From positions 112,196-176,195 of the forward strand of contig NZ_BLIG01000008.1 in the NCBI RefSeq assembly GCF_009811415.1: a stretch of 64,000 nucleotides of DNA. The letters run 5' to 3'. Numbering within the stretch: position 1 is the first letter of the stretch; every line of letters starts with the position of its first letter. Both the position numbers and the translations under genes were made by a program. The notes beneath the pieces are model-generated. The model saw nothing but the letters and a program-made list of their open reading frames with translations. It ran no database searches and had not been told where the DNA came from. Below, piece after piece: positions 1 through 7,723 of this stretch. Source of the stretch: Alteromonas sp. KUL106. GTDB taxonomy: Bacteria > Pseudomonadota > Gammaproteobacteria > Enterobacterales > Alteromonadaceae.

Positions 1-1008
1 TTGCTCTTTGGCAAGCGACCAGCTTTGGCCTAAGAACTTGAGGTTGCGCAAGTTTTTCTCAAGCACACCGTCGTTCATGGCCTGCTCCATCAACTTGGCA
101 CCTTTGTAGGGCACGCGATGATAGTAATAAAGCTGCGCCATATTAAACACATCAGCTGAGGTATTCACGAAGCCGCGCTGATAAGCGGTTTCCATAATAG
201 CCAACTGCTTGCGCTCTTCACCTAGCTCACCGTACATACCAGCAAGCTGGATCCAATACTTAGGTTCGTCAAACAACTTCACCATTTTTATAAGAACGTC
301 TTTAACCTTTTCAGGCTGTTTTAGCTCATAAAAAATAGCACGTTGAAGTATTAACCAACCTTCGTCAGGGATCATGCCTTCCGCTTCATGATCGGCCACT
401 GCTTCTGAAATCCACATTGAGGCCTGTTCATATTGCTTATTTTGATAATAAGCCTGAGCTTTGATCACTTTATTCTTAACAGGTACTGGGCCAGCATTAA
501 GACTTTCCCAACGCTCTAAGTATTTAATGGTGTCTTCGTAATTACCCTGCATAAGGTTAAGCTGCGCTAAGCTGAAAAGTGTGGTCATTTCAAACTTTTC
601 AGGAATAGGCTGCTGCTCTACCACTTTGGCAAACGATTCCAGCGCTTTTGCATAGTCTTCGTTGTTGTAGTAAATGAAACCGAAAAAGTTGTACATCATG
701 GCTTTTTCGTAGGCGTTCATAGAGTAAGACTTATCTTCCACTTCTTTCAAAATGGAAATAGCTTCTTCTACATCGCCAGCTTCATCTGCTGCCGTTTGTG
801 CACGGGCTAGCTGCTCGTAAACTTTGCCGCGAAGCGTAGGAACCCGACGGGTTGGCTTATCGCTAGCTTTTATCTCTTGTCCATCTTGCTGCTCAGCCTC
901 TTGCGCTACAGCGTTAGAAGCAATGAACGTTGCAGGTACAGATACCGTGGCCGATGCAAATGCAAACGCCAGTGCACTAAGCAATGTATTCGTCTGTTTT
1001 CTCATCAT
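1..1008 (-). CDS. TPR-repeat periplasmic protein of TonB2 cluster (3' part cut by window edge)
   Basis: The frame runs off the left edge, so the C-terminus is missing; about 336 codons are visible. It opens MMRKQTNT followed by a hydrophobic, alanine-rich signal peptide ending near SNAVAQ, so the protein should be exported. The mature part is helical with TPR-like units (e.g. KAMMYNFFGFIYYNNEDYAKAL and repeated Tyr/Ala/Leu spacing). It starts 6 nt after the tonB stop and is the last visible gene of the DUF3450-ttpC-exbB-exbD-tonB operon. A TPR protein at this position is typical of TonB2-type clusters in vibrios and Alteromonadales. Its role there is presumed accessory or scaffolding in the periplasm. 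A second in-frame ATG directly follows the first (1005). Confidence 0.8.
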   Translation of the reverse strand, partial: MMRKQTNTLLSALAFAFASATVSVPATFIASNAVAQEAEQQDGQEIKASDKPTRRVPTLRGKVYEQLARAQTAADEAGDVEEAISILKEVEDKSYSMNAYEKAMMYNFFGFIYYNNEDYAKALESFAKVVEQQPIPEKFEMTTLFSLAQLNLMQGNYEDTIKYLERWESLNAGPVPVKNKVIKAQAYYQNKQYEQASMWISEAVADHEAEGMIPDEGWLILQRAIFYELKQPEKVKDVLIKMVKLFDEPKYWIQLAGMYGELGEERKQLAIMETAYQRGFVNTSADVFNMAQLYYYHRVPYKGAKLMEQAMNDGVLEKNLRNLKFLGQSWSLAKEQ

Positions 1009-1014
1009 GTTCTG

Positions 1015-1623
1015 TTACCCGTCAATTTGGAACGTTATACGGTTTTGTACCCCAGACACTTCTGTCGCTTCGCCATTGACCACTCGAGGTTTATATTTGA
1101 ACTTCATTGCCGCATCAATGGCCGCTTGTTCAAAAATACCTGACGGATTAGCTTCAACAACAATTGGGTCGCGTACAGCACCTTGCTTAGTTACTGTAAA
1201 TTCAACAATAACGAAACCTTCAATACCCCGCTGAAGTGCGCGTCTCGGATAAACCGGCGCAACTTTAACGATAGGTAAATATTCACCATCACCAGATTCA
1301 AGGGCCAAGCCGCCTTCCAGCGAAATGTCGTCACCTACGTCAGCACCAAAGTCCATCGACGTCCCTTCCGCATCTGGAGAAGGTGAGTCCATTTGAGGCT
1401 GCTCCATTTGCGGCGGTGGCTCTTCAGGCTTAGGTGGCTTCTTCGGCTTACGATCTTTTTTCTCAACCTGTTCATCCTGCTTAACCCTTACGAAGTCAAG
1501 CACGCTTCCCTTAGGCGGCTCAGTTAGTGCGCTGCCACCCATCTTGATAAGCGATTGCATCAAGAAGAACAGGCCTAACGTGATCGCAAGGGATAGTACA
1601 AATGCGATTAAATATCGTGGCAT
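1015..1623 (-). CDS. tonB: Energy transducer TonB (TonB2-type)
   Basis: This 202-residue protein has the TonB layout. One N-terminal membrane anchor covers residues ~4-27. A charged, proline/lysine-rich periplasmic spacer follows (~50-80, KKDRKPKKPPKPEEPPP). The C-terminal TonB domain spans ~115-202 and contains the YPRRALQRGIEGFVIVEF signature. It couples the proton-motive force harvested by ExbB/ExbD to outer-membrane receptors. The spacer is short, as in TonB2 proteins. It lies 3 nt after exbD and 6 nt before the TPR gene, so the cluster is a tight operon. The nearby TonB-dependent receptor at 4931-7627 is the likely client, although TonB proteins usually serve several receptors. Confidence 0.95.
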   Translation of the reverse strand: MPRYLIAFVLSLAITLGLFFLMQSLIKMGGSALTEPPKGSVLDFVRVKQDEQVEKKDRKPKKPPKPEEPPPQMEQPQMDSPSPDAEGTSMDFGADVGDDISLEGGLALESGDGEYLPIVKVAPVYPRRALQRGIEGFVIVEFTVTKQGAVRDPIVVEANPSGIFEQAAIDAAMKFKYKPRVVNGEATEVSGVQNRITFQIDG

Positions 1624-1626
1624 GAT

Positions 1627-2034
1627 TTATTGCTCTTGGGCTGCAATCGAAACATCGTAAACGCCAGCGGCACGCGACGCGTCCATCACCTTTATCAGTG
1701 TTTCTGTTGTGGCTTTTTTGTCAGCCTGAATTACAACAGAACCCTGTGGGTTTTCTGCGCGAAGACGCTCAATGTTCGCTTGTACTGCGCGAACGTCGAT
1801 ACGTCGTTTGTTAATCCAAATTTCGCCTTTATCTGAAATAGCGATAAGGATATTAGCGCGGTCCTTTTTCACAGCAGTTGCTGCTTCTGGACGGTTAACA
1901 TCAATACCCGCTTCTTTCACAAATGACGCAGTCACAATGAAGAAGATCAACATGATAAAAACAACGTCCAGCATGGGCGTCATGTCGATGGCTGCTTCTT
2001 CTTCATCGACTAAGTTTTGAAAGTGCTGCTTCAT
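1627..2034 (-). CDS. exbD: Biopolymer transporter ExbD
   Basis: This 135-residue protein has the usual ExbD size and topology: a short cytoplasmic N-terminus, one membrane helix (~21-40, MLDVVFIMLIFFIVTASFV) and a periplasmic domain. Asp23 at the start of the helix (MTPMLDVVF) matches the conserved proton-conducting aspartate of the ExbD/TolR family. It pairs with ExbB in the proton channel that energises TonB. It sits between exbB (31 nt upstream) and tonB (3 nt downstream) in the same operon. Confidence 0.95.
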   Translation of the reverse strand: MKQHFQNLVDEEEAAIDMTPMLDVVFIMLIFFIVTASFVKEAGIDVNRPEAATAVKKDRANILIAISDKGEIWINKRRIDVRAVQANIERLRAENPQGSVVIQADKKATTETLIKVMDASRAAGVYDVSIAAQEQ

Positions 2035-2065
2035 AATAAATACCTTACCTTAATGCCTTAGGGCA

Positions 2066-2584
2066 TTAACGTTGAATAATCAATGCATCCTCAAGATGCG
2101 TGCGTTCTGATTTCACCATACGAGTTAACCAGGTAGCGGCGAATACGCCTGAAAGTGCGCCAACCATGCCCGCCATTGTGGGAATAGTGGCTTTCGATAC
2201 ACCTGAGGCCATTGAACGAGCGTTACCTGAGCCCGCAATTGCCATTACATCGAACACTTCAATCATACCGGTAACCGTTCCCATCAAGCCTAGTAGCGGA
2301 CAAAGCGCAACCAGTGACTGGATAATTGGGATGCTGCCGTTTAGGCGCATGGTTAACTGTGAAATTGTTTTCTGACGAACTTGCTCTGCGAACCAAGAAG
2401 AGCGATCGGCACGTGCTGTCCACATGGCTATCGCGTCTTTCTTGGCTTGCTTGTGCCAAACCATCAGATACATCGCACGCTCGAGGATCAAAAGCCACAT
2501 AACGAATATCAGCAGACCGATGACCAGGAGAACCTGGCCACCTGTTTCTGTGAAATCGCGAATTGCTTCTAGAAACTCGATCAT
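2066..2584 (-). CDS. exbB: MotA/TolQ/ExbB proton channel protein (ExbB2)
   Basis: This 172-residue protein has three predicted membrane helices and the family core CPLLGLMGTVTGMIEVFDV. It is shorter than E. coli ExbB (~244 aa), which is typical of the ExbB2 form in TonB2 clusters. It forms the inner-membrane proton channel with ExbD. The start codon comes 2 nt after the stop of the TtpC-like gene upstream, so translation is probably coupled. A second, larger ExbB-family protein (TtpC-like) in the same operon is diagnostic of TonB2-type systems. Confidence 0.93.
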   Translation of the reverse strand: MIEFLEAIRDFTETGGQVLLVIGLLIFVMWLLILERAMYLMVWHKQAKKDAIAMWTARADRSSWFAEQVRQKTISQLTMRLNGSIPIIQSLVALCPLLGLMGTVTGMIEVFDVMAIAGSGNARSMASGVSKATIPTMAGMVGALSGVFAATWLTRMVKSERTHLEDALIIQR

Positions 2585-2586
2585 GA

Positions 2587-3960
2587 TTAGCCTCGCTCAG
2601 CGCGCTCTGCAATTACGCCAGACGCCTGTTCTTGTAGGATGTACACAATGTTCTTAGAACGTGTGTTAAGCATTGCATAAAGCAGTGTCATTGGAATCGC
2701 TACAACTAGACCGAGCACTGTTGTTACAAGTGCTGTTGAAATACCACCCGCCATCAGTTTAGGGTCACCCGTACCAAACAAGGTAATAGCCTGGAAGGTG
2801 TTAATCATACCGGTTACCGTACCTAGTAGACCCATAAGCGGCGCTACAACAGAGATAATCTTAATGATAGTTAGGTTACGACCTAGCTTAGGCACTTCGC
2901 CCAGAATTGCTTCTGTAAGGTGAAGTTCAAGTGCTTCAACGTCTGCGTCTGGGTGCTCGTCACGTACTTTAAGTACACGGCCAAGCGGGTTGTTTGTATT
3001 TACTTCTTTGCTCTTAAGCTGTTTGTTCACTTTCATGCGGATAAGCGACAGGGTTACAAGGCGCTCTAAGGCAAGTAGAAGACCGAACGCACCAACGATA
3101 AGAATGATGTAACCGACTACACCGCCCTGCTCTACACGCTCCTGAAGGTTAGGCGCTTGAACAAGAAGACCTAGGATTGAACCACCCGTTGGGTCGATAC
3201 CAAACTGAACTAATTCACCGCTTGATGCTTGTAGTTCAGCAGCAGAGTTCATGTAACGGTCAGCAGGCTGACGTACAAGTTCAGACACTGTGCCTGTTAC
3301 GCCGTTGTACTCTAGGTATTTACCATCAGCAACAAGTGCAAAAGGACCTACGCGAACAACAGACTTATTCACTTTTTCACCGCCCGCTTCAACAACATCT
3401 GTCTTGAACGTAGTTACTTTGCCGGCTTCAGTCATTTCACGCTGCATTTCAAACCACACGCGCTCAATTTCTTCAATTGACGCTAGCTTTGAACTTGAAC
3501 CCATGTCTTGTGCCATCTTATCAAGGAAGTCAGCACGGCCAGGGATTTGTGCAGAAACCACTGAGTTATAGAATTTGTTTTTAGTGTCGCCAGCGATTTG
3601 CTGAAGCACACCGAATAGCTCTTTAAGTGAACCAAGACGTGTGTCTAGTGCACCGTTTAAGTCAGCCAGTTTGAATTCGTTTTCTTCAAACTGAGTTTCA
3701 AGCTGCTCTGATTGTGCAAGCATTTGGTCGCGCTTTTCGCGCGTTTCGCGAAGAATGCGATCTTGCTCTGCACGTTGCGCTTGGAAATCACGCTCGCGCT
3801 GTTTGTTTTGCTGAGACTGTGCGAACTGACCTTCTTCTAGTTGCTTAAGAAGTGCGTCTAAGTCCATGGCACGGTCGCTTTGTGCGAAAGCACCAACGCT
3901 GATGCTCAGGGCTGCTAGACCAACAGCGATACGTTTTACTGTGTTAAACATTCTCATCAA
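2587..3960 (-). CDS. TtpC-like protein: periplasmic coiled coil fused to MotA/TolQ/ExbB domain
   Basis: This 457-residue protein starts with a signal peptide (cleavage near GAFAQS, residue ~26). A strongly charged coiled coil rich in Gln/Glu/Arg follows (~30-110), then a middle domain with hydrophobic stretches. The C-terminal proton-channel domain (~270-450) contains GLLGTVTGMINTFQAI. This architecture is that of TtpC, which is required with ExbB2/ExbD2/TonB2 for TonB2 function in Vibrio. The gene is 4 nt downstream of the DUF3450 gene and 2 nt upstream of exbB. The coiled coil probably contacts the DUF3450 protein, which is itself coiled coil; that contact is an inference. Confidence 0.92.
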   Translation of the reverse strand: MMRMFNTVKRIAVGLAALSISVGAFAQSDRAMDLDALLKQLEEGQFAQSQQNKQRERDFQAQRAEQDRILRETREKRDQMLAQSEQLETQFEENEFKLADLNGALDTRLGSLKELFGVLQQIAGDTKNKFYNSVVSAQIPGRADFLDKMAQDMGSSSKLASIEEIERVWFEMQREMTEAGKVTTFKTDVVEAGGEKVNKSVVRVGPFALVADGKYLEYNGVTGTVSELVRQPADRYMNSAAELQASSGELVQFGIDPTGGSILGLLVQAPNLQERVEQGGVVGYIILIVGAFGLLLALERLVTLSLIRMKVNKQLKSKEVNTNNPLGRVLKVRDEHPDADVEALELHLTEAILGEVPKLGRNLTIIKIISVVAPLMGLLGTVTGMINTFQAITLFGTGDPKLMAGGISTALVTTVLGLVVAIPMTLLYAMLNTRSKNIVYILQEQASGVIAERAERG

Positions 3961-3964
3961 CCTC

Positions 3965-4723
3965 TTAGTCTGTAATTGCCACTGGCAGCATTAGCAAGTC
4001 TGGTGCAAGTTGCTTCTTCGCCATGCGCAGACCTTTTGTGATTTGTGTACGGTAGCTGCTATCAAGCTCTTCCCACTGACGGGTTTGCTTGTTCCAAACA
4101 CCCTGCATGCTTGCATCACGTGTTTGATAAATTAGCGCTGTACGACCAAGGCGTAGGAATTCAACGTCACGCTCTTGACCGTTAATTGAATGAATACCGC
4201 TGTACGCTTCCATAGTGCGGCCGTAGTCCATCTCTACTTGGTACGCTTCCATTACGCGACGGAATTTTTCAGACGCAGCAACATCAGCTCTGTCCATCAT
4301 GGCGCGAAGGTCAGCGACGCGATTAGCTCGCTCTTCAGGAAGGAAAGGTACGTCTAGCGCGACGAACTGCTCCAAGCCGTCAATCATTCGCATCATAAGT
4401 GGCGTGATTTGACGTTCAACAACAGAGACTTCATCGATAGCAGCATTTAGGTCTACCATCTCCTGTTCTTGGTTATTGATTTGCTTACGAAGCTGAGTGT
4501 TATAAACCTCAAGGCCTTCGATTTCTTTCATCAATGTTTTGAACTGTTGAAGTTTGCTGTCGATTTGATCGGTAATACCGTTAATCTTTTCTTGCGATTT
4601 CGCCGCTGACTCGTTTATTTTCGCTGCCTCATCGACAACGGGTTTTAAGACTTCATCGTCTTGTGCAAGCACGGGTGTCGCTGCTAGCGCACCTGCTACA
4701 AGCAAGGCATTGATAAGCTTCAT
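3965..4723 (-). CDS. DUF3450 family periplasmic protein, first gene of TonB2 operon
   Basis: This 252-residue protein has a clear signal peptide (MKLINALLVAGALAATPVLA). A long helical, coiled-coil segment (~25-105, Gln/Glu/Lys/Ile heptads) precedes a conserved C-terminal half containing FLRLGRTALIYQT and WEELDSSYRTQI, typical of DUF3450. Its biochemical function is unknown to me; members consistently precede ttpC in TonB2 clusters. It is the promoter-proximal gene, and its start lies about 60 nt downstream of a -10-like element that follows a Pho-box-like site at 4800-4817. The whole TonB cluster therefore appears to be induced by phosphate limitation. Confidence 0.9.
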   Translation of the reverse strand: MKLINALLVAGALAATPVLAQDDEVLKPVVDEAAKINESAAKSQEKINGITDQIDSKLQQFKTLMKEIEGLEVYNTQLRKQINNQEQEMVDLNAAIDEVSVVERQITPLMMRMIDGLEQFVALDVPFLPEERANRVADLRAMMDRADVAASEKFRRVMEAYQVEMDYGRTMEAYSGIHSINGQERDVEFLRLGRTALIYQTRDASMQGVWNKQTRQWEELDSSYRTQITKGLRMAKKQLAPDLLMLPVAITD

Positions 4724-4783
4724 ACATTCAAACCTTTAAAGTTAAAAGAAATCGGTTTTGTCCGACTATAAATTTCTGCGCGT

Positions 4784-4817
4784 AGGATAGGAGTTTTCTG
4801 TGACAGTTTTATTACGA
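4784..4817 (-). promoter_or_regulatory. Predicted Pho-box promoter of the TonB2 operon
   Basis: Read on the minus strand, 4817-4800 is TCGTAAT-AAAA-CTGTCAC. This has the 7-4-7 structure of a PhoB site (consensus CTGTCAT-AAAW-CTGTCAY), with a near-perfect right half. Ten nucleotides downstream lies TATCCT (4789-4784), a reasonable -10 hexamer, so the box replaces the -35 as in class I PhoB promoters. The same geometry occurs at 16045-16062 and 11861-11878. PhoB binding itself is inferred. Confidence 0.7.
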
Positions 4818-4853
4818 AACTGTCATAAATCGAAGACTATTGTCACAAATAGA

Positions 4854-4879
4854 AAAGCCCGGCAGAAAAACCGGGCTTT
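4854..4879 (-). terminator. Intrinsic terminator after the TonB-dependent receptor gene
   Basis: A 9-bp perfect stem, AAAGCCCGG/CCGGGCTTT, has an 8-nt loop and is followed on the minus strand by TTTTCTATTT. It lies 52 nt after the receptor stop codon and just upstream of the Pho-box promoter of the next unit. This separates the receptor transcript from the TonB2 operon. Confidence 0.85.
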
Positions 4880-4930
4880 GGACGACTCTCGCAGTTCCCT
4901 TTTTAGGGAAGATAAACGATGTGCACTTTC

Positions 4931-7627
4931 TTAGAAGTTATAAGTAATTGAAGCGTTTATACCTGTACCAACAGTTAGCTTACGCAGTGTAAGACCTTCT
5001 TGCTCGATTTCTTTTTCGTCGTTGAGAAGGTTTTGTACACGGAATTTAATCGTCGTGTTGAAATCCGGGTAGTAGGTATAAACCGCGTCCAACGAGTGGA
5101 AAGGCTTTTCAATACCATCTTCAAAACCACGCACACCCGGTGCAATAATGCGCTCGCCAAATGAGTTATAAACCAATGACGCAGAGTGCTCACCGTTATC
5201 AGAATCCCAACCTAACTGAAAGTTAGCTACCCACTCTGAGTGACCGACTAAACGACGTTTGTCGTTAGTAATGGTCGCCGTGATAGTACCGCCGTAAGCT
5301 TCACGCGCTTGCTGAGAGAACAGTGATTCTTGATCGCCACTGCCAATGGTAACTTCTGAGTCAGAAAGCGTCATGTTTCCTGAGAAGAAGAAGTTACTGA
5401 AGTTATCGCCAATAAAACCTAGGTCGTGTAGGAATTCGAACTCAATACCATACAACTCGCCCTCTTGTCCGTTAGCCGTTAATAGCTGAGGTACACCCTC
5501 ACCGCCGTCAAACTGAACCATCTCTATAGGATTTTCCATATCTTTATAGAAAAGTGCGATAGACAAGTTGTTACCCTGTGACATATACCACTCCCAGCGG
5601 AAGTCGATATTGGTCAGTTCTGTTTCAACCAATGAAGGCGAACCACGTACCAAGAATTCAGTTAACGGATCGATAAAGAACGTTGAGCTGATATCACGTA
5701 AATCAGGACGGATTAGCGTTTGGCTAATGTTAAAGCGATACTGCATCTCTTCACTTGGGATATACGTAAAAGCCAATGAAGGTAACACTTCAGATTCATT
5801 GTAAATACTATCAATGATGGCATCAGTGTCATCGGCAAACCTATCCGAGTGCTCGATAAATGGAATCGATACTTGTTGGAAGTCTTCATAACGTGCACCA
5901 CCACTTACGCGGAACTTCTGGTTAAAGAATGCATCAACCATGAAATAGCCTGCGGTCAGCTTGGTTGCCGCTAAATACTTATCACCTGCACCTGTATTGT
6001 CCTGAAACACAGAACGTCCTGTTGAGCTGGTGTAAAAGTCGTCATTGTAGATATTTTCTTGTGAGAAAATTTCGTTTAGACGGCTACCGGCTTTAAAGTC
6101 AGAAGAAATACCGAAGTGGCGTATTGCTAAGTCAATATTGTTACCGTCACGGGTTTTATCGTAGTAATCCATACCCGCTTTAAGTTCAACGTCGTAACCA
6201 TCGCCAAAGAACGCGGTAGACACGTTGAAACCATAGGTATCAGACTCATCATAAAGCACCTGATACTGACGGTTAAGGTTAGTTCCTGGGGTATCATCAA
6301 GGCGCTCAAGCTCTAGCGCACCTGACTCATCGTAAAACTGCTGGAATGTCACTTCCATGATGTCTGGTGCTTCACGAGACGCCCGGCTTGTACCTACGTA
6401 CCAGTCAAAGAATACACCGTCTAACAAGTTAAGGAAGTTGTGCGTGCCTTTAAGCTGTGAAGAAACCATTTCACGCTCTTCGAAAATGATATCCATGCGG
6501 CGGAATTCTTCCACGCCAGGGTTAGATTCACTTTCGTCGAAGTAGTATCCATCGCGAACGCGGTCACGCATATCGTGAAGGATCATGTTCACAAGCTCAA
6601 CTTTGTGGTTGCTATTGTATTCAAAACCAACGTTGAACATTCCGCTCCAACGCACGTTTTGCTCTGTTGAAATCATGTCTCGGAACTTGGTAAAGCGCGG
6701 GTTTTCTTGACCGCCACCAATATCGTTTCCAAGCATCTCTTCGGCAACTGTCCATTGATTGCTATATGAGACTGTTGCAAGAAAACCAAGTACGGAGTCA
6801 TTGTCAAATACGTAGTTATTACCAATGGTCGTACCTAGGCTAAAATTTGGATCCACAGACTTTTCGTCCGGGCCAATATCCCAGTTAAACGAGCTTAGGA
6901 TATCCTGCGTTTCAGCCAGTGTTCTCGTGCGGTCGCCTTCAAACCCTGCAGAACCATTTGCAGCAAGACCCGAGCTGATTATATCGGGCAGTGCACGGGT
7001 GCCGTCATCACGTCCTGTCCAATCGTCTCCACCACCAGAGTAGAAAACGCCGTCGTCGCTGTTTTGCGTGTTCCAACCGCCACCAGCACTTACGTTGAAT
7101 ACAAATTCAGACGGAATTGATTTAGTGCGAATGTTTACGTTACCACCACCAAAATGCCCAGGCATATTGGGTGAGTAAGATTTCTGAACGTTAAGGCTCT
7201 CAATAATGCTTGAAGGGAATAAATCAAGCGGTACAACCGAGCGCGTAGGATCCGGGCTTGGTACCGTCATGCCGTTGAGCTGTGTACTTGAGTAACGCTC
7301 ACCCAAACCACGAACGTAGATAAATTTACCGTCAACAAGCGTAAGACCCGTTACACGTCGAAGTGCAGCAGCGGCGTCGCCGTCACCGGTACGTGAAATT
7401 TGTTCGGCGCCGAGAATATCAGCAACGAAGGCCTGATTCTGACGCTCTTGTAATACTGCTGTGGCAGTACCTTTAAGTCGCGTGCCCGTAGCAACGACCT
7501 CTTCGATAGCTTCGTCTTCTGATTGCTGTGCTACTGCTGATAACGGTAACGCACTTGCGCCAAGAATGGACGCGATAGCCAGCGAAAGTCCACCGACTTT
7601 AAATGCTGACGTTTGATTGTTTTTCAT
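4931..7627 (-). CDS. TonB-dependent outer-membrane receptor in a Pho-linked locus
   Basis: This 898-residue protein has a signal peptide ending at SAVAQQ (~34). A TonB-box-like segment (EEVVATGTRL) follows, then a plug domain (~60-180) with FIYVRGLGERYSSTQLNG and GGGNVNIRTK. The remaining ~700 residues are a beta-barrel rich in aromatic/polar alternation, ending in a terminal Phe (SITYNF). It transports a ligand across the outer membrane using TonB energy. A strong ribosome-binding site (AGGAG, 7-nt spacing) supports the start. It lies 96 nt downstream of the large lipoprotein gene, in the same direction, with a hairpin between them. The ligand is not readable from sequence. Flanking Pho boxes, phoBR and a phosphate-binding protein suggest phosphate or a phosphorylated molecule. 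Confidence 0.9.
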   Translation of the reverse strand: MKNNQTSAFKVGGLSLAIASILGASALPLSAVAQQSEDEAIEEVVATGTRLKGTATAVLQERQNQAFVADILGAEQISRTGDGDAAAALRRVTGLTLVDGKFIYVRGLGERYSSTQLNGMTVPSPDPTRSVVPLDLFPSSIIESLNVQKSYSPNMPGHFGGGNVNIRTKSIPSEFVFNVSAGGGWNTQNSDDGVFYSGGGDDWTGRDDGTRALPDIISSGLAANGSAGFEGDRTRTLAETQDILSSFNWDIGPDEKSVDPNFSLGTTIGNNYVFDNDSVLGFLATVSYSNQWTVAEEMLGNDIGGGQENPRFTKFRDMISTEQNVRWSGMFNVGFEYNSNHKVELVNMILHDMRDRVRDGYYFDESESNPGVEEFRRMDIIFEEREMVSSQLKGTHNFLNLLDGVFFDWYVGTSRASREAPDIMEVTFQQFYDESGALELERLDDTPGTNLNRQYQVLYDESDTYGFNVSTAFFGDGYDVELKAGMDYYDKTRDGNNIDLAIRHFGISSDFKAGSRLNEIFSQENIYNDDFYTSSTGRSVFQDNTGAGDKYLAATKLTAGYFMVDAFFNQKFRVSGGARYEDFQQVSIPFIEHSDRFADDTDAIIDSIYNESEVLPSLAFTYIPSEEMQYRFNISQTLIRPDLRDISSTFFIDPLTEFLVRGSPSLVETELTNIDFRWEWYMSQGNNLSIALFYKDMENPIEMVQFDGGEGVPQLLTANGQEGELYGIEFEFLHDLGFIGDNFSNFFFSGNMTLSDSEVTIGSGDQESLFSQQAREAYGGTITATITNDKRRLVGHSEWVANFQLGWDSDNGEHSASLVYNSFGERIIAPGVRGFEDGIEKPFHSLDAVYTYYPDFNTTIKFRVQNLLNDEKEIEQEGLTLRKLTVGTGINASITYNF

Positions 7628-7672
7628 TGTGTAACTCCTAAGAAACTGTAATCAGGTAGCTGCGCTTACACA

Positions 7673-7702
7673 AAAGCTAAGGCGTAAAAACGCCTTAGCT
7701 TT
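7673..7702 (-). terminator. Intercistronic hairpin between lipoprotein and receptor genes
   Basis: A perfect 12-bp stem, AAAGCTAAGGCG/CGCCTTAGCTTT, with a 6-nt loop is followed on the minus strand by only a short T-run before GTG. It sits 21 nt after the lipoprotein stop and 45 nt before the receptor start. I see no convincing promoter between hairpin and receptor, so it probably acts as a partial terminator or mRNA-stabilising element that sets the lipoprotein:receptor ratio. Confidence 0.65.
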
Positions 7703-7723
7703 ACTGTGTTTCGCATTCTTTAA

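Noticed and set aside
824..1234. Plus-strand 136-codon frame
   Set aside because: It is antisense to the TPR gene start and the tonB 3' part, which are well supported.
7628..7672. Separate Pho-box promoter directly in front of the TonB-dependent receptor
   Set aside because: The 45 bp between the hairpin and the start contain only a Shine-Dalgarno sequence; nothing fits a Pho box or a -35/-10 pair.
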